DNA from: Rhizobium anhuiense
Lineage (GTDB): Bacteria; Pseudomonadota; Alphaproteobacteria; Rhizobiales; Rhizobiaceae
DNA length: 64,000 nucleotides
NCBI RefSeq assembly: GCF_003985145.1
Contig: NZ_ML133531.1
Location: 62,001 to 126,000 of the forward strand
Direction of reading: 5' to 3'
The translations under genes were made by a program, and so were the position numbers. The stretch's first letter is position 1; every line of letters begins with the position of its first letter. The notes under the pieces are model-generated. The model was not told the DNA's origin. It did no database searches and saw only the letters and a list, made by a program, of their open reading frames with translations. Positions 25,989-34,643 of the stretch are shown here, piece after piece.

Positions 25989-26258
25989 GAGCAATATCCT
26001 TCTGTGAAAACGGCGTTGATAATCGGGATCATGCCCCTTGGATTTGAGGGATACTATTTTTTGATCGATCGGCTCGCAAGCTCAATACTTGGGCAAATGC
26101 GTACTTGCTTGGGGAATTTTCCAAGATCGAACCATCAGTAGCTCTCGGTTGATGACGTCTTGTTGTTGATCGCAAAGCGTGTTGCGCCAGCGCTTTACAC
26201 ATTCGCGCGTGGTCTTTACGGTCCGCGGCGGTTCCAGCGTCTCACGGGCATTTCATTC

Positions 26259-28136
26259 ATGGTTACCTCGCGCACCGCACTTCCTGATGACTTGCTGATC
26301 AACGCGTCCGACGAGGTTCGGACGCGCCAGGATCTTGTGCTGACGGCGCTCGGACGCCGGCCCGCCGACAGGCTGCTGCGCGTCGGCAGATTGCTCGATG
26401 TCCACACCAGGACATGGCTCGACGATCAGGAGATCGTCATCAAGGGCCGCCGTATCGCCTATGTCGGCCCTGCCGGCAGTTATGTTGGCGAGGTGAACGA
26501 GCGCTTTTCCGAGCCGGATCTTGCGGCCGTGCCGGGCTTCGGCGAGGCACACAAACATATCGAAAGCTCCCATCTGACGCCCGAATGGGAGGCGGCGCTG
26601 GTAATGCCGCATGGCGTGACCTGGACGTGTGAGGCGAGCCACGAATTTTCCAACGTCAACGGCGCCCGCAACCTGGAATTCTGGCTGGAAGCGCGCCGGC
26701 GCGGATCGCCGATGAAAATCTTTCCCCTGCCTGGCTCCGCCGTGCCGCCGACCGCCTACGAGTGGGGTGGCGGCTGGTTCGGTTACGACGAACAGAAGGC
26801 CTTCCTGTCCGAAAGCCTGATGGTCGCCGGGCTCGACGAAGTCATGGACTGGCCGTCCATATCCGATCCCGGCAATCCTTCCTACAACCGGCTGTGGGGC
26901 ATGATCGGCGCCACCTTCGAACAACGCGGCGTCATCGAAGGCCACGGTGCCGGACTGCGCGACATGGCCTCGATCAACGCCTTTGCCGCGGCGGGTCTCG
27001 CCTCCGATCACGAAGGCTGGTTCCTCGATGAGATCTGGCAGAAACTCCTCCACGGTCTTTTCATCGAGCTCAGGCCACATTCCCTGCCGGAGGTCATCCG
27101 CGGCCTGATCGACAAGGGGCTGACGGACTGGTCGCAGATCGCCCTGGTGACCGACGACCGCAGCGCCTCGGACACGCTGAAAATCGGTGCGACCGACCAC
27201 AATGTCCGCCTCGCCATCGAAAACGGCCTTGCGCCGGAGATCGCCATCCAATGCGTCACCCTCAATCCGGCGCGCCATATGCGGCTGACGCCGTGGGTCG
27301 GATCGATCGCACCGGGCCGCTTCGCCGATATCGTTCTTCTCAGCGACGTCGGCAGCCTGTCGATCGAAAAGGTGTGGGCGGACGGGCGTCCTGTGTCCGA
27401 GGGTGCGACCTTCATTGGCGTGCGCCCGGAAATCGACTGGCCGCAATGGGCGACGCGCACCGTGACCATAGACAGGACGGTCACGGCAGACGATTTCCGC
27501 ATCGAGGCGCCGCCGAACCGGGCCACGGTCAACACAGCACTTTTGCGGCCGTTTCACTGGCACGACGATTTCATCACCATGGAATTGCCGGTAGAAGATG
27601 GCCTCGTGCAGCGGGATCCCGCGCGCAATGTTACCAAATTCTCGATTGTCGACCGGTTTTCCGGGGAGGCCAAGATCTCCAGGATGTTCTGGCTGGGCAC
27701 CGGACCGCGCACGCCGGAGACGGCGCTCGCCTCCACGCTCGGGCACGACAAGCACAATATCTGGACGGTCGGTTCGTCGGACGAGGCGATGGCGCTGGCC
27801 GTCAATGCCCTGAACGAGCAGCAGGGCGGCTGGGCGCTGGTATCCGGCGGCAAGATTCTCGCCCGCGTCCGCTACGAGGTCGGCGGCCTGATGACGGCCC
27901 GTTCGGCCGAAGCGCTCGATGCGGAGATGCAGGCTCTTTATGCGGCCGGTGCCGGGATCGACTGGATGTACGAGCCGACCTTTTCGCCTCGATGGTGGCC
28001 GGGCTTTCCCGAACGCCTGTCGTTTGCAACGCTTACCTGCTCACCCTGGCGCTGGGTCCTGGTCGCGCCGTCGGAGCTGGCGCCGGAGGGGTTCGTGAAC
28101 GTGCTCACAGGCAAGACCCATCCGATTGTCTGGTGA
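26259..28136 (+). CDS. Adenine deaminase family amidohydrolase
   Basis: 625 residues from ATG 26259; an earlier frame start at 26160 lacks support. The N-terminal beta-sandwich and TIM barrel of the Ade family are present: VKGRR-like IVIKGRRIAYVGPAGSYVG, the metal pair in GEAHKHIESSHLTPEW (HxHIESS), GHGAGLRDMASINAF, ASDHEGW, and LVTDDRSASDTLKIG, with the usual NPARHMRLTPWVGSIAPGRF. The C-terminal Ade domain ends in PEGFVNVLTGKTHPIVW. E. coli Ade is 588 residues; this is somewhat longer. It deaminates adenine to hypoxanthine if it is a true Ade, but rhizobia carry paralogues with other specificities. It is divergent from an ABC importer, which may supply the substrate. Confidence 0.85.
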   Translation: MVTSRTALPDDLLINASDEVRTRQDLVLTALGRRPADRLLRVGRLLDVHTRTWLDDQEIVIKGRRIAYVGPAGSYVGEVNERFSEPDLAAVPGFGEAHKHIESSHLTPEWEAALVMPHGVTWTCEASHEFSNVNGARNLEFWLEARRRGSPMKIFPLPGSAVPPTAYEWGGGWFGYDEQKAFLSESLMVAGLDEVMDWPSISDPGNPSYNRLWGMIGATFEQRGVIEGHGAGLRDMASINAFAAAGLASDHEGWFLDEIWQKLLHGLFIELRPHSLPEVIRGLIDKGLTDWSQIALVTDDRSASDTLKIGATDHNVRLAIENGLAPEIAIQCVTLNPARHMRLTPWVGSIAPGRFADIVLLSDVGSLSIEKVWADGRPVSEGATFIGVRPEIDWPQWATRTVTIDRTVTADDFRIEAPPNRATVNTALLRPFHWHDDFITMELPVEDGLVQRDPARNVTKFSIVDRFSGEAKISRMFWLGTGPRTPETALASTLGHDKHNIWTVGSSDEAMALAVNALNEQQGGWALVSGGKILARVRYEVGGLMTARSAEALDAEMQALYAAGAGIDWMYEPTFSPRWWPGFPERLSFATLTCSPWRWVLVAPSELAPEGFVNVLTGKTHPIVW

Positions 28137-28244
28137 CATTGCGGAGCGCCAAAAATCCACCTGATTGATCTTCTGACTGCAGCAATAGAAAGCATTAACC
28201 ATAGTCCCTTAGATAACGAACAGGATCAAGGGAACCTGTGTTCG

Positions 28245-28535
28245 ATGGCTGATGAAATGACCCACCGCCCCGCCGCCTCCAGTGAAGGCAGGGTGATTGC
28301 TTTCCCCTCCGGAACCGGAACTGCCAATATCGAGCGTTGCGCCCGCGAACTCGGCCGACGGCATGGCGCGGATGCGCTGGAATTCTGGAAGGCCGAATGC
28401 CGCAGGCTTGCCGATCAGCTTCTGGCGGCCGGGATACCGGAGAGCGACGTCCGTCAGCGGGTGATGTGGTTTCAGGAGGATGTCCAGAACGAACTCGTCC
28501 TCAGCCATCAAAAGCGGGCCGTTGCCTCTTCGTAA
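28245..28535 (+). CDS. DUF6074 family protein
   Basis: 96 residues. The pattern RVIAFPSGTGTANIERCARE, then HGADALEFWKAECRRLADQL and VRQRVMWFQEDVQNEL matches the small rhizobial DUF6074 family, in which a VIAFP start and a paired Cys/Trp helix are typical. It is soluble, mostly helical, without signal or membrane segment; the role is unknown. Its last 28 bases overlap the end of the convergent FmdE-like gene. Two in-frame ATGs (28245 and 28257) are possible. Confidence 0.75.
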   Translation: MADEMTHRPAASSEGRVIAFPSGTGTANIERCARELGRRHGADALEFWKAECRRLADQLLAAGIPESDVRQRVMWFQEDVQNELVLSHQKRAVASS

Positions 28536-29026
28536 ACTGCCTCTGGCGGCAGCGCCAGCAACCGGTCGGCCATCTCCTGCTTGAGCCAGGCGAGGCGCTC
28601 CTCTTCCGCGGGCGTCCGGTCGGTCTTGCGGCCGAGCGTGATGAACTCCTCGCGGACATGGCCGTCACGCAATTGCAGGGTGACGGTTCGTCCGCGATAG
28701 CTGAGTTCGAAGACGTAGCGAGCGAGGATGTCGCCGCGCTCCGTCCGGTCGAGCGAGGGGTCGACGCTATAGCGTCCTTCCGTCAGCGCACGCGTCACCA
28801 TTTCGAAGGCGTCACGCCCGCCGGGACCGCGAAAGGCCGTGCGGATCGAGATTTCGCGGCGCTCCGGTGGTCCATCGACGCTGAGCAGCGGAAACGCGCG
28901 CTCCATCACCTTGAAGGCATGGGCGACACCGCCGGGAAAACCGTAGCCATGATAGTGCATGATATCGGCAAAGCCGTAGGCAAGCGGCTTGCCGTCTTCG
29001 AGAACTTCGATCTTCGCTTCGTTCAT
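28508..29026 (-). CDS. FmdE-like protein in a metal-chelate importer operon
   Basis: 172 residues, soluble. The start KIEVLEDGKPLAYGFADIMH followed by YHGYGFPGGVAHAFKVMERA resembles the N-terminal motif of FmdE (molybdenum formylmethanofuran dehydrogenase operon protein E), where a His and a Cys/Pro-Gly loop lie in the same place; here the Cys is replaced by Phe. The C-terminal LAWLKQEMADRLLALPPEAV is a helical tail. FmdE-like proteins are found beside molybdate- or tungstate-related genes and metal importers, with no proven activity. Start overlaps the preceding stop (ATGA), so it is coupled to the rest of the operon as its last gene. Confidence 0.6.
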   Translation of the reverse strand: MNEAKIEVLEDGKPLAYGFADIMHYHGYGFPGGVAHAFKVMERAFPLLSVDGPPERREISIRTAFRGPGGRDAFEMVTRALTEGRYSVDPSLDRTERGDILARYVFELSYRGRTVTLQLRDGHVREEFITLGRKTDRTPAEEERLAWLKQEMADRLLALPPEAVYEEATARF

Positions 29027-29643
29027 CTCGATCTTCCTTTGTCCAATTCCCGGCGCATCCAGGGAAGAAAACCATCCAGGAAACGCGTCGTCGCCGGCAT
29101 GAAATGCGATCCGTGGTGGAAGCAGGGGTCGAGGCTGGTGATCACCATGCGCCCCGCCGTCGTGACCTCGTCCACATAGAGGATCGGCTTGCCTTCCTCA
29201 TTCACCGCAAGAACCTCGACGCCCTCGGGTGGATCGAACCAGCCGTGAAGATGCCAGGTCAGGTCGTCCTGCCCGAGATGTTCGAACAGTGAATGGTGCG
29301 GGGAGGCGATCCTGACGCCGAGATCGGCGCCCTCGGTCAGCCACCACCACCAGTTCGTCGGCTGAGGTGTGAAATGGATAGCAGGCAGGAACGCCTGCCA
29401 GGCCGTCTCGCCGGTCGCGACGATCGTGCCGCCCTGATCGAGATAGTCGCGCAGCTGGGCCGCATGCGGCGCCAACCGGTCCGCCGGTGTGCGGCAGGGA
29501 ATGAACAGCACCTGGTGTTTGCCGAGTTCGACCGAGGGCAGGTCCTCCGGCCGCACCAGGCTGTCGAAATAATGCCGGTAACGCGGCGCTTCCAGCGTCT
29601 CGATATGGTAGTAGGCGCCAGGATGGATCGCGAGCACGCTCAT
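29023..29643 (-). CDS. Unassigned protein with amidotransferase/ThuA-like fold, second copy in operon
   Basis: 206 residues from ATG 29643, which overlaps the upstream stop. Sequence features: VLAIHPGAYYHIETLEAPRY, HQVLFIPCRTPADRLAPHAA, LDQGGTIVATGETAWQAFLP, LTWHLHGWFDPPEG and SLDPCFHHGSHFMPATTRFL. The alternation of hydrophobic strands with DQGGTIVATGE-like turns suggests a flavodoxin/class I amidotransferase-type alpha/beta fold, but no amidotransferase nucleophile elbow is visible. The His-rich C-terminal FHHGSHFMP could bind a metal. No family name is recognised. It sits between a similar-sized partner and the FmdE-like gene. Confidence 0.6.
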   Translation of the reverse strand: MSVLAIHPGAYYHIETLEAPRYRHYFDSLVRPEDLPSVELGKHQVLFIPCRTPADRLAPHAAQLRDYLDQGGTIVATGETAWQAFLPAIHFTPQPTNWWWWLTEGADLGVRIASPHHSLFEHLGQDDLTWHLHGWFDPPEGVEVLAVNEEGKPILYVDEVTTAGRMVITSLDPCFHHGSHFMPATTRFLDGFLPWMRRELDKGRSR

Positions 29644-30257
29644 CGGTTCAGTTCCCCCGCCAGCCAGGCGATGGCGCGGCCGGCCAGCTGCTTCTGGATG
29701 TCGGGATCGTCTCCGCAACCCCAGAATTCGTTGCCGGCATGCGACAATACCTCTCCGCCCGCCGGCCGCGCCCAGATCCAGTCGATGGGCACCGCAGCCG
29801 GTCCCAATGTATTGATCGCGACGGCGCCTGATGGCATCGGATTGTGTCCCCGGCCGTAGAACCCGGCGACGCCGCGGTTCGTTTCCAGCATCCTCTGATC
29901 GATGCCGGCAAAGACCGGATGATCGAAGCGCCTGATTTGGGCGAAGTCTGACCGCTTCGGCTGCGGCATGGGAATATAGACGCCGAGTTCCGGCAGGATC
30001 GGCCGGAGCATATGGCCGTTGAAGATCCACCGGCCGCCGCGATCGAGGAAGGACGCCACCGCCGAGGCATATTTGAGAAAGCCGATCTGATCGAGATGGA
30101 TGGTGGTGATCAGGCCGCTTGCGGCGGCAAAATGCGCCTCCGCAAGCTCCGTCTCGCGTACCGTCATCAGCTTGCCCTGCGCGGTTGCCTCCGCGAAAGC
30201 CGGCGCGCTCAGGGTGAAGGGGTCCTGATAGTGCGACTGGATGAGAAGAATGGTCAT
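29640..30257 (-). CDS. Unassigned protein with amidotransferase/ThuA-like fold, first copy in operon
   Basis: 205 residues; start overlaps the ABC ATPase stop and the stop overlaps the next gene. It begins MTILLIQSHYQDPFTLSAPA, contains ASFLDRGGRWIFNGHMLRPI and DHPVFAGIDQRMLETNRGV, and ends in SHAGNEFWGCGDDPDIQKQL. The RGGRWIFNGH turn and the GFYGRGH segment fit an alpha/beta ThuA-like or amidotransferase-like fold without a catalytic Cys in the usual place. It is probably cytoplasmic (no signal peptide). Being strictly coupled to a metal-chelate importer, it may act on the imported chelate; this is inference. Confidence 0.6.
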   Translation of the reverse strand: MTILLIQSHYQDPFTLSAPAFAEATAQGKLMTVRETELAEAHFAAASGLITTIHLDQIGFLKYASAVASFLDRGGRWIFNGHMLRPILPELGVYIPMPQPKRSDFAQIRRFDHPVFAGIDQRMLETNRGVAGFYGRGHNPMPSGAVAINTLGPAAVPIDWIWARPAGGEVLSHAGNEFWGCGDDPDIQKQLAGRAIAWLAGELNR

Positions 30258-31012
30258 GCGGCGCGAATTCCTGCAAAGGCGGGCAGGACCGCCTGATGTC
30301 TTTCGCCTGCCGGACCGACAAGCTCGACAACCCGCATCGGCACCCCGTAGAGCCGTTCCAGATGGTCCGGCGTGATCGTCTCCGCGACCGGGCCGAACAG
30401 CGATTGACCATCAGGCATCATCAGCAGTGCGTCGTCGGCGGCCGCGAGCGCATGGTTCGGATCATGTGTGGTGAAGGCGATCGCCTTGTCGCGCGGCTCG
30501 CGAAGGCTCTTGAGCAGGTCGAGCAGCCGCTCCTGGTTGCGAAGGTCGAGTGCCGCTGCCGGCTCATCGAGGACGATCGCCTGCGAGCCGGTGGCGAGCG
30601 CCCGTGCCAGAAGCACGAGCTGCCGTTCGCCGCCGGAAAGCCGGTCGAAGAAATGATCGGCAAAGCGGGCAGCGCCCGCCCGCTCGAGCGCGGCATGGGC
30701 AATCTCGAAATCATCAGGTCCCGGCTGTCCGAAGAGGCCGAGATGCGCTGCCCGTCCCATGACGGTGACATCGATGGCGCGGTAGCGCTGGTTGCTGCTT
30801 CCGGTCTGCGGGACATAACCGACAATGGCGGGCGCGACGCGGCTGCCTTCGTCCAGCCGTTGAAAACCGAGCAGTGCTTTCAGCGTCGTCGTCTTGCCGC
30901 GCCCGTTGGGGCCGAGAATGGCGAGCGACCGCCCGACGGCAACCGAGAAGCTGAGACGGTCGAGAATGATGCGCGTCCCGAACCTGACGACCGCATCCGT
31001 CAAGCCGATCAT
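30254..31012 (-). CDS. FecE-type ABC transporter ATP-binding protein
   Basis: 252 residues. Walker A is AILGPNGRGKTTTLKALLGF, the signature LSGGERQLVLLARALATGS, Walker B AIVLDEPAAALDLRN, and the switch His is in FTTHDPNHA. The GR in the Walker A in place of GC/GS is a minor variant. It is the ATPase for the FecCD-type permease encoded just upstream (four-base overlap). The family imports ferric siderophores, haem, cobalamin or, as in MolBC, molybdate. The C-terminal LYGVPMRVVELVGPAGE is usual for the group. Confidence 0.93.
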   Translation of the reverse strand: MIGLTDAVVRFGTRIILDRLSFSVAVGRSLAILGPNGRGKTTTLKALLGFQRLDEGSRVAPAIVGYVPQTGSSNQRYRAIDVTVMGRAAHLGLFGQPGPDDFEIAHAALERAGAARFADHFFDRLSGGERQLVLLARALATGSQAIVLDEPAAALDLRNQERLLDLLKSLREPRDKAIAFTTHDPNHALAAADDALLMMPDGQSLFGPVAETITPDHLERLYGVPMRVVELVGPAGERHQAVLPAFAGIRAA

Positions 31013-32073
31013 GATCCCGTCCTTTCCCGATAGTGATGACGCAGCAGCGTTGCGAAGATCGGCGCGCCGACGAGGGCGGTAATGACGCCGAGCGGGATCT
31101 CCGCCGCCGTCGCCGCGCGGGCGAGCGTATCGATGCAGACCATGAACCCTGCGCCGAGCACGGCGGCCGCCGGCAGTAGCGCGCGGTGATCATGACCGAC
31201 CAGCAGGCGGGCGGCGTGGGGAATGACGATGCCGATCCAGCCGATGATGCCGGAGACCGCGACCTGGCTGCCGACGATGACGGCGATGAGGCAGAAGACC
31301 AGCCATCTCTCGCGTGTCGTATTGGCGCCGAGGCTGCGGGCCTCGGCCTCGTCGAGCGACAGGATGTTGAGCCGGAAACGGAGCATCCACAGGAAGCAGC
31401 TTCCGAGGATGAGGCCCGGTGCCGCCACCAACGTGCGTTCCCAGGTGGCGGTCGCAAACGATCCCATCAGCCAGTAGACGATGGCGGGAAGGGATGTGTT
31501 GGGATCGGCGATGAATTGCAGCAGCGAGACGACCGCCGAGAACATCGAACTGATGACCAGTCCCGACAGGATCACGGTCACCGTTTCCGACCGGCCGTTG
31601 ATGCGCGAGAGCAGTCCCACCAGGATGACGGCCGCCATGCCGCAGAAAAACACCATGGCGATCAGCGGAAATCCCCAGATACCGAGCATGATCGCCAGGG
31701 CGCCGCCAAAGGCTGCACCCTGGGATATGCCCAATATGTCGGGCGAGACCAGGGGATTTCGAAACACACCCTGAAGGCCGGCGCCCGAGATGGCGAGCCC
31801 GGCGCCGGCAAGTGCTGCCAGCACCACGCGCGGCGCCCGCACCAGCAAGACGATGCGTTCGTCGATCCCGGCAAGCTCCCGCGACGGATCGCTGATCCCC
31901 TGCCAGATCAGCTCCAGCGCACGTCCTGGCGGCACCGAGAACCGTCCGACGCAGAGGCTGACGGTGAAGGCAATCACCAGCAGCGCCAGCAGCAAGGCGA
32001 AAATCAGCGTCTGCCTGGCGAGGTGGATTCGGCGGGCAGCGGGCACCGCCTCGTCCTGCGTCATCGTCGTCAT
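31009..32073 (-). CDS. FecCD-family ABC transporter permease
   Basis: 354 residues with about ten membrane segments. Family landmarks: RAPRVVLAALAGAGLAISGAG and LQGVFRNPLVSPDILGISQG (the conserved NPLA/SPDxLG segment), GSFATATWERTL, LNILSLDEAEARSLG and GIIGWIGIVIPHAARLLVG. These match BtuC/FhuB-type permeases, which form homodimers with two ATPases. Only one permease gene is present, as in the cobalamin and molybdate systems. It follows the binding-protein gene after four bases and overlaps the ATPase gene. Confidence 0.94.
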   Translation of the reverse strand: MTTMTQDEAVPAARRIHLARQTLIFALLLALLVIAFTVSLCVGRFSVPPGRALELIWQGISDPSRELAGIDERIVLLVRAPRVVLAALAGAGLAISGAGLQGVFRNPLVSPDILGISQGAAFGGALAIMLGIWGFPLIAMVFFCGMAAVILVGLLSRINGRSETVTVILSGLVISSMFSAVVSLLQFIADPNTSLPAIVYWLMGSFATATWERTLVAAPGLILGSCFLWMLRFRLNILSLDEAEARSLGANTTRERWLVFCLIAVIVGSQVAVSGIIGWIGIVIPHAARLLVGHDHRALLPAAAVLGAGFMVCIDTLARAATAAEIPLGVITALVGAPIFATLLRHHYRERTGS

Positions 32074-32077
32074 GACA

Positions 32078-33181
32078 TTACCTAGCCTCGAACTGCGCGT
32101 AGTCGGCGGAGGCGCCCTGATCCTTCAGCCAAAGGATATTGTCGATATCGCCGTCGGTCAGGTCGTAGTTGTAAAGCGTCTTGTAGGCCGTCTTCATTTC
32201 CGCCCGCAGATCGTATTTGAAGATATCGGGATGGAGCAGGTTGGCGGTCCACATCCAGGACAACGGTGATTCCTGGTTCGGCGGATCCCAGCGATAGCCG
32301 CCGAGCGGCATCCTATAGACTCGCTTGGATTTGGCGGCATTGGTCAGGGACAGGATCGGATCCTTATAGACCCAGTCGACGTTCAGCTTGGCCTCAAAAG
32401 CATTGAGGAAGATGACGTCGGGGTTCCATTGCGCGATCTGTTCCTTGTTCACCGAGACCGTGCCGTTGAGTTCGGCAGAGGCGTTTTTCCCGCCCGCAAG
32501 CGCGATGGACCAGGCATTGTAATTGCCCTTGGTGCCCGATGCGCTGATATCGGAGAGCGCGCGGCCGAGATAGAGAACGTTCGGCCTCTTGTCATCGGGA
32601 ATAACGGTCGCCTTGGCTTCGATATCCTTCTGGACGCGGTCGCGCCATTCCACCAGTTCGCCGATCCGCTCGGGCTTGCCGATCGCCTTCGAAGCCATGG
32701 TCATATAGTCGCGGGTCAGCTCTTCCGTGCCGTAGAGGATCAGCATCGTGGTGAGGCCGGCATTGGTGATCGGTGCGACGATATCGGCGCCGCGATCGCC
32801 CCACTGGATCACGAGGTCGGGATTGGCGGCGGTCAGCGCCTCGACATTCGGTACGAAATTCGGCGCCGTCACGTCGGAGGGAATATCCTTGGCTTCGGGG
32901 AAGATCTTTCCGAGAATCCCTTCGACCACGGCACTCTTCGCCGTCGGGTTCATGCCGACGAGCTTCCTGGTGCTGCCATCCAGCGCAATGACGGTGGACG
33001 CCATCGGGATGACGATCGAGACGACTCGCTCGGCCGCTTTTGCCAGCCGTACCTCGCGGTTTCCCTGATCCTTGAAGACGATCTCTTCGGCAAAAGCTGC
33101 CGGTGCAAAAAGCACGGCGGCAAGGGCTGCCGCCATGCGGCGGCGGCAAGCAGTTGCGATAACAAGCGAAAGCGGAACCAT
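32078..33181 (-). CDS. Metal-chelate ABC transporter periplasmic binding protein (FecB/BtuF class)
   Basis: 367 residues from ATG 33181 (GGGGAG ribosome site; a start at 33202 is less likely). Signal peptide about 1-27 (LFAPAAFAEE). Two lobes joined by a long helix, as in class III binding proteins: VSIVIPMASTVIALDGSTRK, NVEALTAANPDLVIQWGDRG, then EQIAQWNPDVIFLNAFEAKL in the second lobe. LGGYRWDPPNQESPLSWMWT near 300 is a pattern I associate with MolA-like and related binding proteins for small metal oxyanions or chelates, but the ligand residues cannot be proven. First gene of the six-gene operon. Confidence 0.88.
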   Translation of the reverse strand: MVPLSLVIATACRRRMAAALAAVLFAPAAFAEEIVFKDQGNREVRLAKAAERVVSIVIPMASTVIALDGSTRKLVGMNPTAKSAVVEGILGKIFPEAKDIPSDVTAPNFVPNVEALTAANPDLVIQWGDRGADIVAPITNAGLTTMLILYGTEELTRDYMTMASKAIGKPERIGELVEWRDRVQKDIEAKATVIPDDKRPNVLYLGRALSDISASGTKGNYNAWSIALAGGKNASAELNGTVSVNKEQIAQWNPDVIFLNAFEAKLNVDWVYKDPILSLTNAAKSKRVYRMPLGGYRWDPPNQESPLSWMWTANLLHPDIFKYDLRAEMKTAYKTLYNYDLTDGDIDNILWLKDQGASADYAQFEAR

Positions 33182-33294
33182 GGTGTCTCCCCGTACAGGC
33201 ATATGCGATGAGCGCCATTCCTATTCCGCGTATTTAATCTTGTCTACAAATCTCCACTTTAATTAGCGACATGTCGTGGAACCCTCATCGATAC

Positions 33295-34386
33295 CTAGCG
33301 CAGCAGCCCGGCGGACCGGAGGGCATCTTCAATGACCTTCTGAATACCGCCACGGTCGCTGCCCGCGCCAAATGGATCCGGGGTATTTTCCGGTTGAGTA
33401 GCTGAGGGCCTCGCGTCGCGCCGTTTCTCAAACGAGGGAACGAGACCCCAGGACCTGGCAATTTCGACAGTCGAGGAAATTCCGACGTCAAGCATGAAGG
33501 GGCCGCTTGCCCCGTAGCCGGTGCCGACATCGAGTGGCGTGCCGTGACCCATGCCGGCAATCGTATAGAGTTCGATCACCTCGCTACCGTGCGGATCGGT
33601 CCAGACCTGACGCTGATGTTGTCCGATATCTTCGATGCGCGCCGGCGATGCGCCGACGCCGTGGACATGTCTCCATTGCTCGATGATCGCATTCGCGTTG
33701 GATGCGGCGACGGTTCTGTCTGCGGTCCCCTGCCAGAGTGACAATGTCGGCCACGGGCCTTTGTGTTTTGAAGCGTTTCTCAACCGCAGTTCAAGCTCTT
33801 TGCCAGTCGGGCCACCTTGACCGCGCATCCGGTCGAACGCTTCGGGAATGGTCGCGGCACTTGCGTATGGCAGGCCTGCGATGATCGCGCCGCCGGCAAA
33901 AAACTCGGGATAGGTCGCGAGCATGGCGGCGGCCATGGCGCCGCCGGCCGACAGCCCCGTCACAAACACACGTCTGCCGTCAATACCATGTTCCGCAACG
34001 ACCTTTGCGATCATCTGGCGAATGGAAGAGACCTCGCCATAATCCCGGCGAATATCCTCCGGGTTGAACCAGTTGAAGCAGAGGTTTGGATTGTTTGCCC
34101 TTTGCTGCTCGGGAAACAACAGCGCGAAGCCATAGTCCTCGGCCAATCGCGACCACCCGGATCCGCTATCATAGCCGGCGGCGGTCTGGGTGCAGCCGTG
34201 CAGGACAACGACCAGGGCCATGTTTTTCCCGCGCTTCGACGGCAAATAGGTGTAGCCCCCCAAGGCACCCGGGTTTGTGCCAAACGCGTCCAGGGCGACG
34301 AGATCGGAGTTGCCCTGCGTGGGTTGAGTGCGAAGTGTTCCTCGCAGCGCAGCAAGGCGTGCAAGGGTGTCTGACATAGATCTCAT
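33295..34386 (-). CDS. PHB-depolymerase-family extracellular-type esterase
   Basis: 363 residues from ATG 34386 (GGAGAG ahead; other starts at 34401 and 34377). The oxyanion region is ALVVVLHGCTQTAAGYDSGS, the nucleophile elbow VFVTGLSAGGAMAAAMLATY (Ser in GLSAG), and a His lies in AGMGHGTPLDVG; NLCFNWFNPEDIRRDYGE is typical of the poly(3-hydroxybutyrate) depolymerase/feruloyl esterase family. The C-terminus adds a polar tail (PSATQPENTPDPFGAGS). No signal peptide is obvious, so it may act inside the cell on short PHB oligomers or another ester. Confidence 0.9.
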   Translation of the reverse strand: MRSMSDTLARLAALRGTLRTQPTQGNSDLVALDAFGTNPGALGGYTYLPSKRGKNMALVVVLHGCTQTAAGYDSGSGWSRLAEDYGFALLFPEQQRANNPNLCFNWFNPEDIRRDYGEVSSIRQMIAKVVAEHGIDGRRVFVTGLSAGGAMAAAMLATYPEFFAGGAIIAGLPYASAATIPEAFDRMRGQGGPTGKELELRLRNASKHKGPWPTLSLWQGTADRTVAASNANAIIEQWRHVHGVGASPARIEDIGQHQRQVWTDPHGSEVIELYTIAGMGHGTPLDVGTGYGASGPFMLDVGISSTVEIARSWGLVPSFEKRRDARPSATQPENTPDPFGAGSDRGGIQKVIEDALRSAGLLR

Positions 34387-34502
34387 GAAACTCTCCGCCA
34401 ATCAGCAGCCGGGATGGCGGTGATGCCTGACTAAACGCTTCAGCCTACGAAAGGTTGCTGCACTGCACAATGTTTATTTTTGGAACGGCAGCCTTTCCAA
34501 GG

Positions 34503-34533
34503 GCGGGCGCGCTCTCCTGAGGAGCGCACCCGC
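34503..34533. repeat. Long inverted repeat in the intergenic region before the stress cluster
   Basis: GCGGGCGCGCTC, loop TCCTGAG, GAGCGCACCCGC: twelve-base arms with one mismatch. It lies between the esterase start (34386) and the PepSY-like gene. It has no clear T-run on either side (weak AT-rich run on the plus side), so it is not a convincing terminator for a known gene. Confidence 0.6.
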
Positions 34534-34573
34534 TAAGTTATTCAGATATCTTATTTTCTTTTAGCAAAACGAG

Positions 34574-34598
34574 GGAACATACCCGCTTGCACCGGGTT
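34574..34598 (+). promoter_or_regulatory. Putative EcfG (general stress sigma) promoter
   Basis: GGAAC at 34574-34578, 16 bases, then GGTT at 34595-34598. The EcfG consensus in alphaproteobacteria is GGAAC-N16/17-CGTT; this has one mismatch. It is 46 bases upstream of the PepSY-like gene start at 34644. Confidence 0.5.
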
Positions 34599-34643
34599 AT
34601 CAGCGGCAATCTTCCCCATGAAGATATGAACGCGAGGAAACCA

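Noticed and set aside
26253..27755. 500-codon frame antisense to the adenine deaminase homologue
   Set aside because: No domain; the plus-strand frame has all the metal-site motifs.
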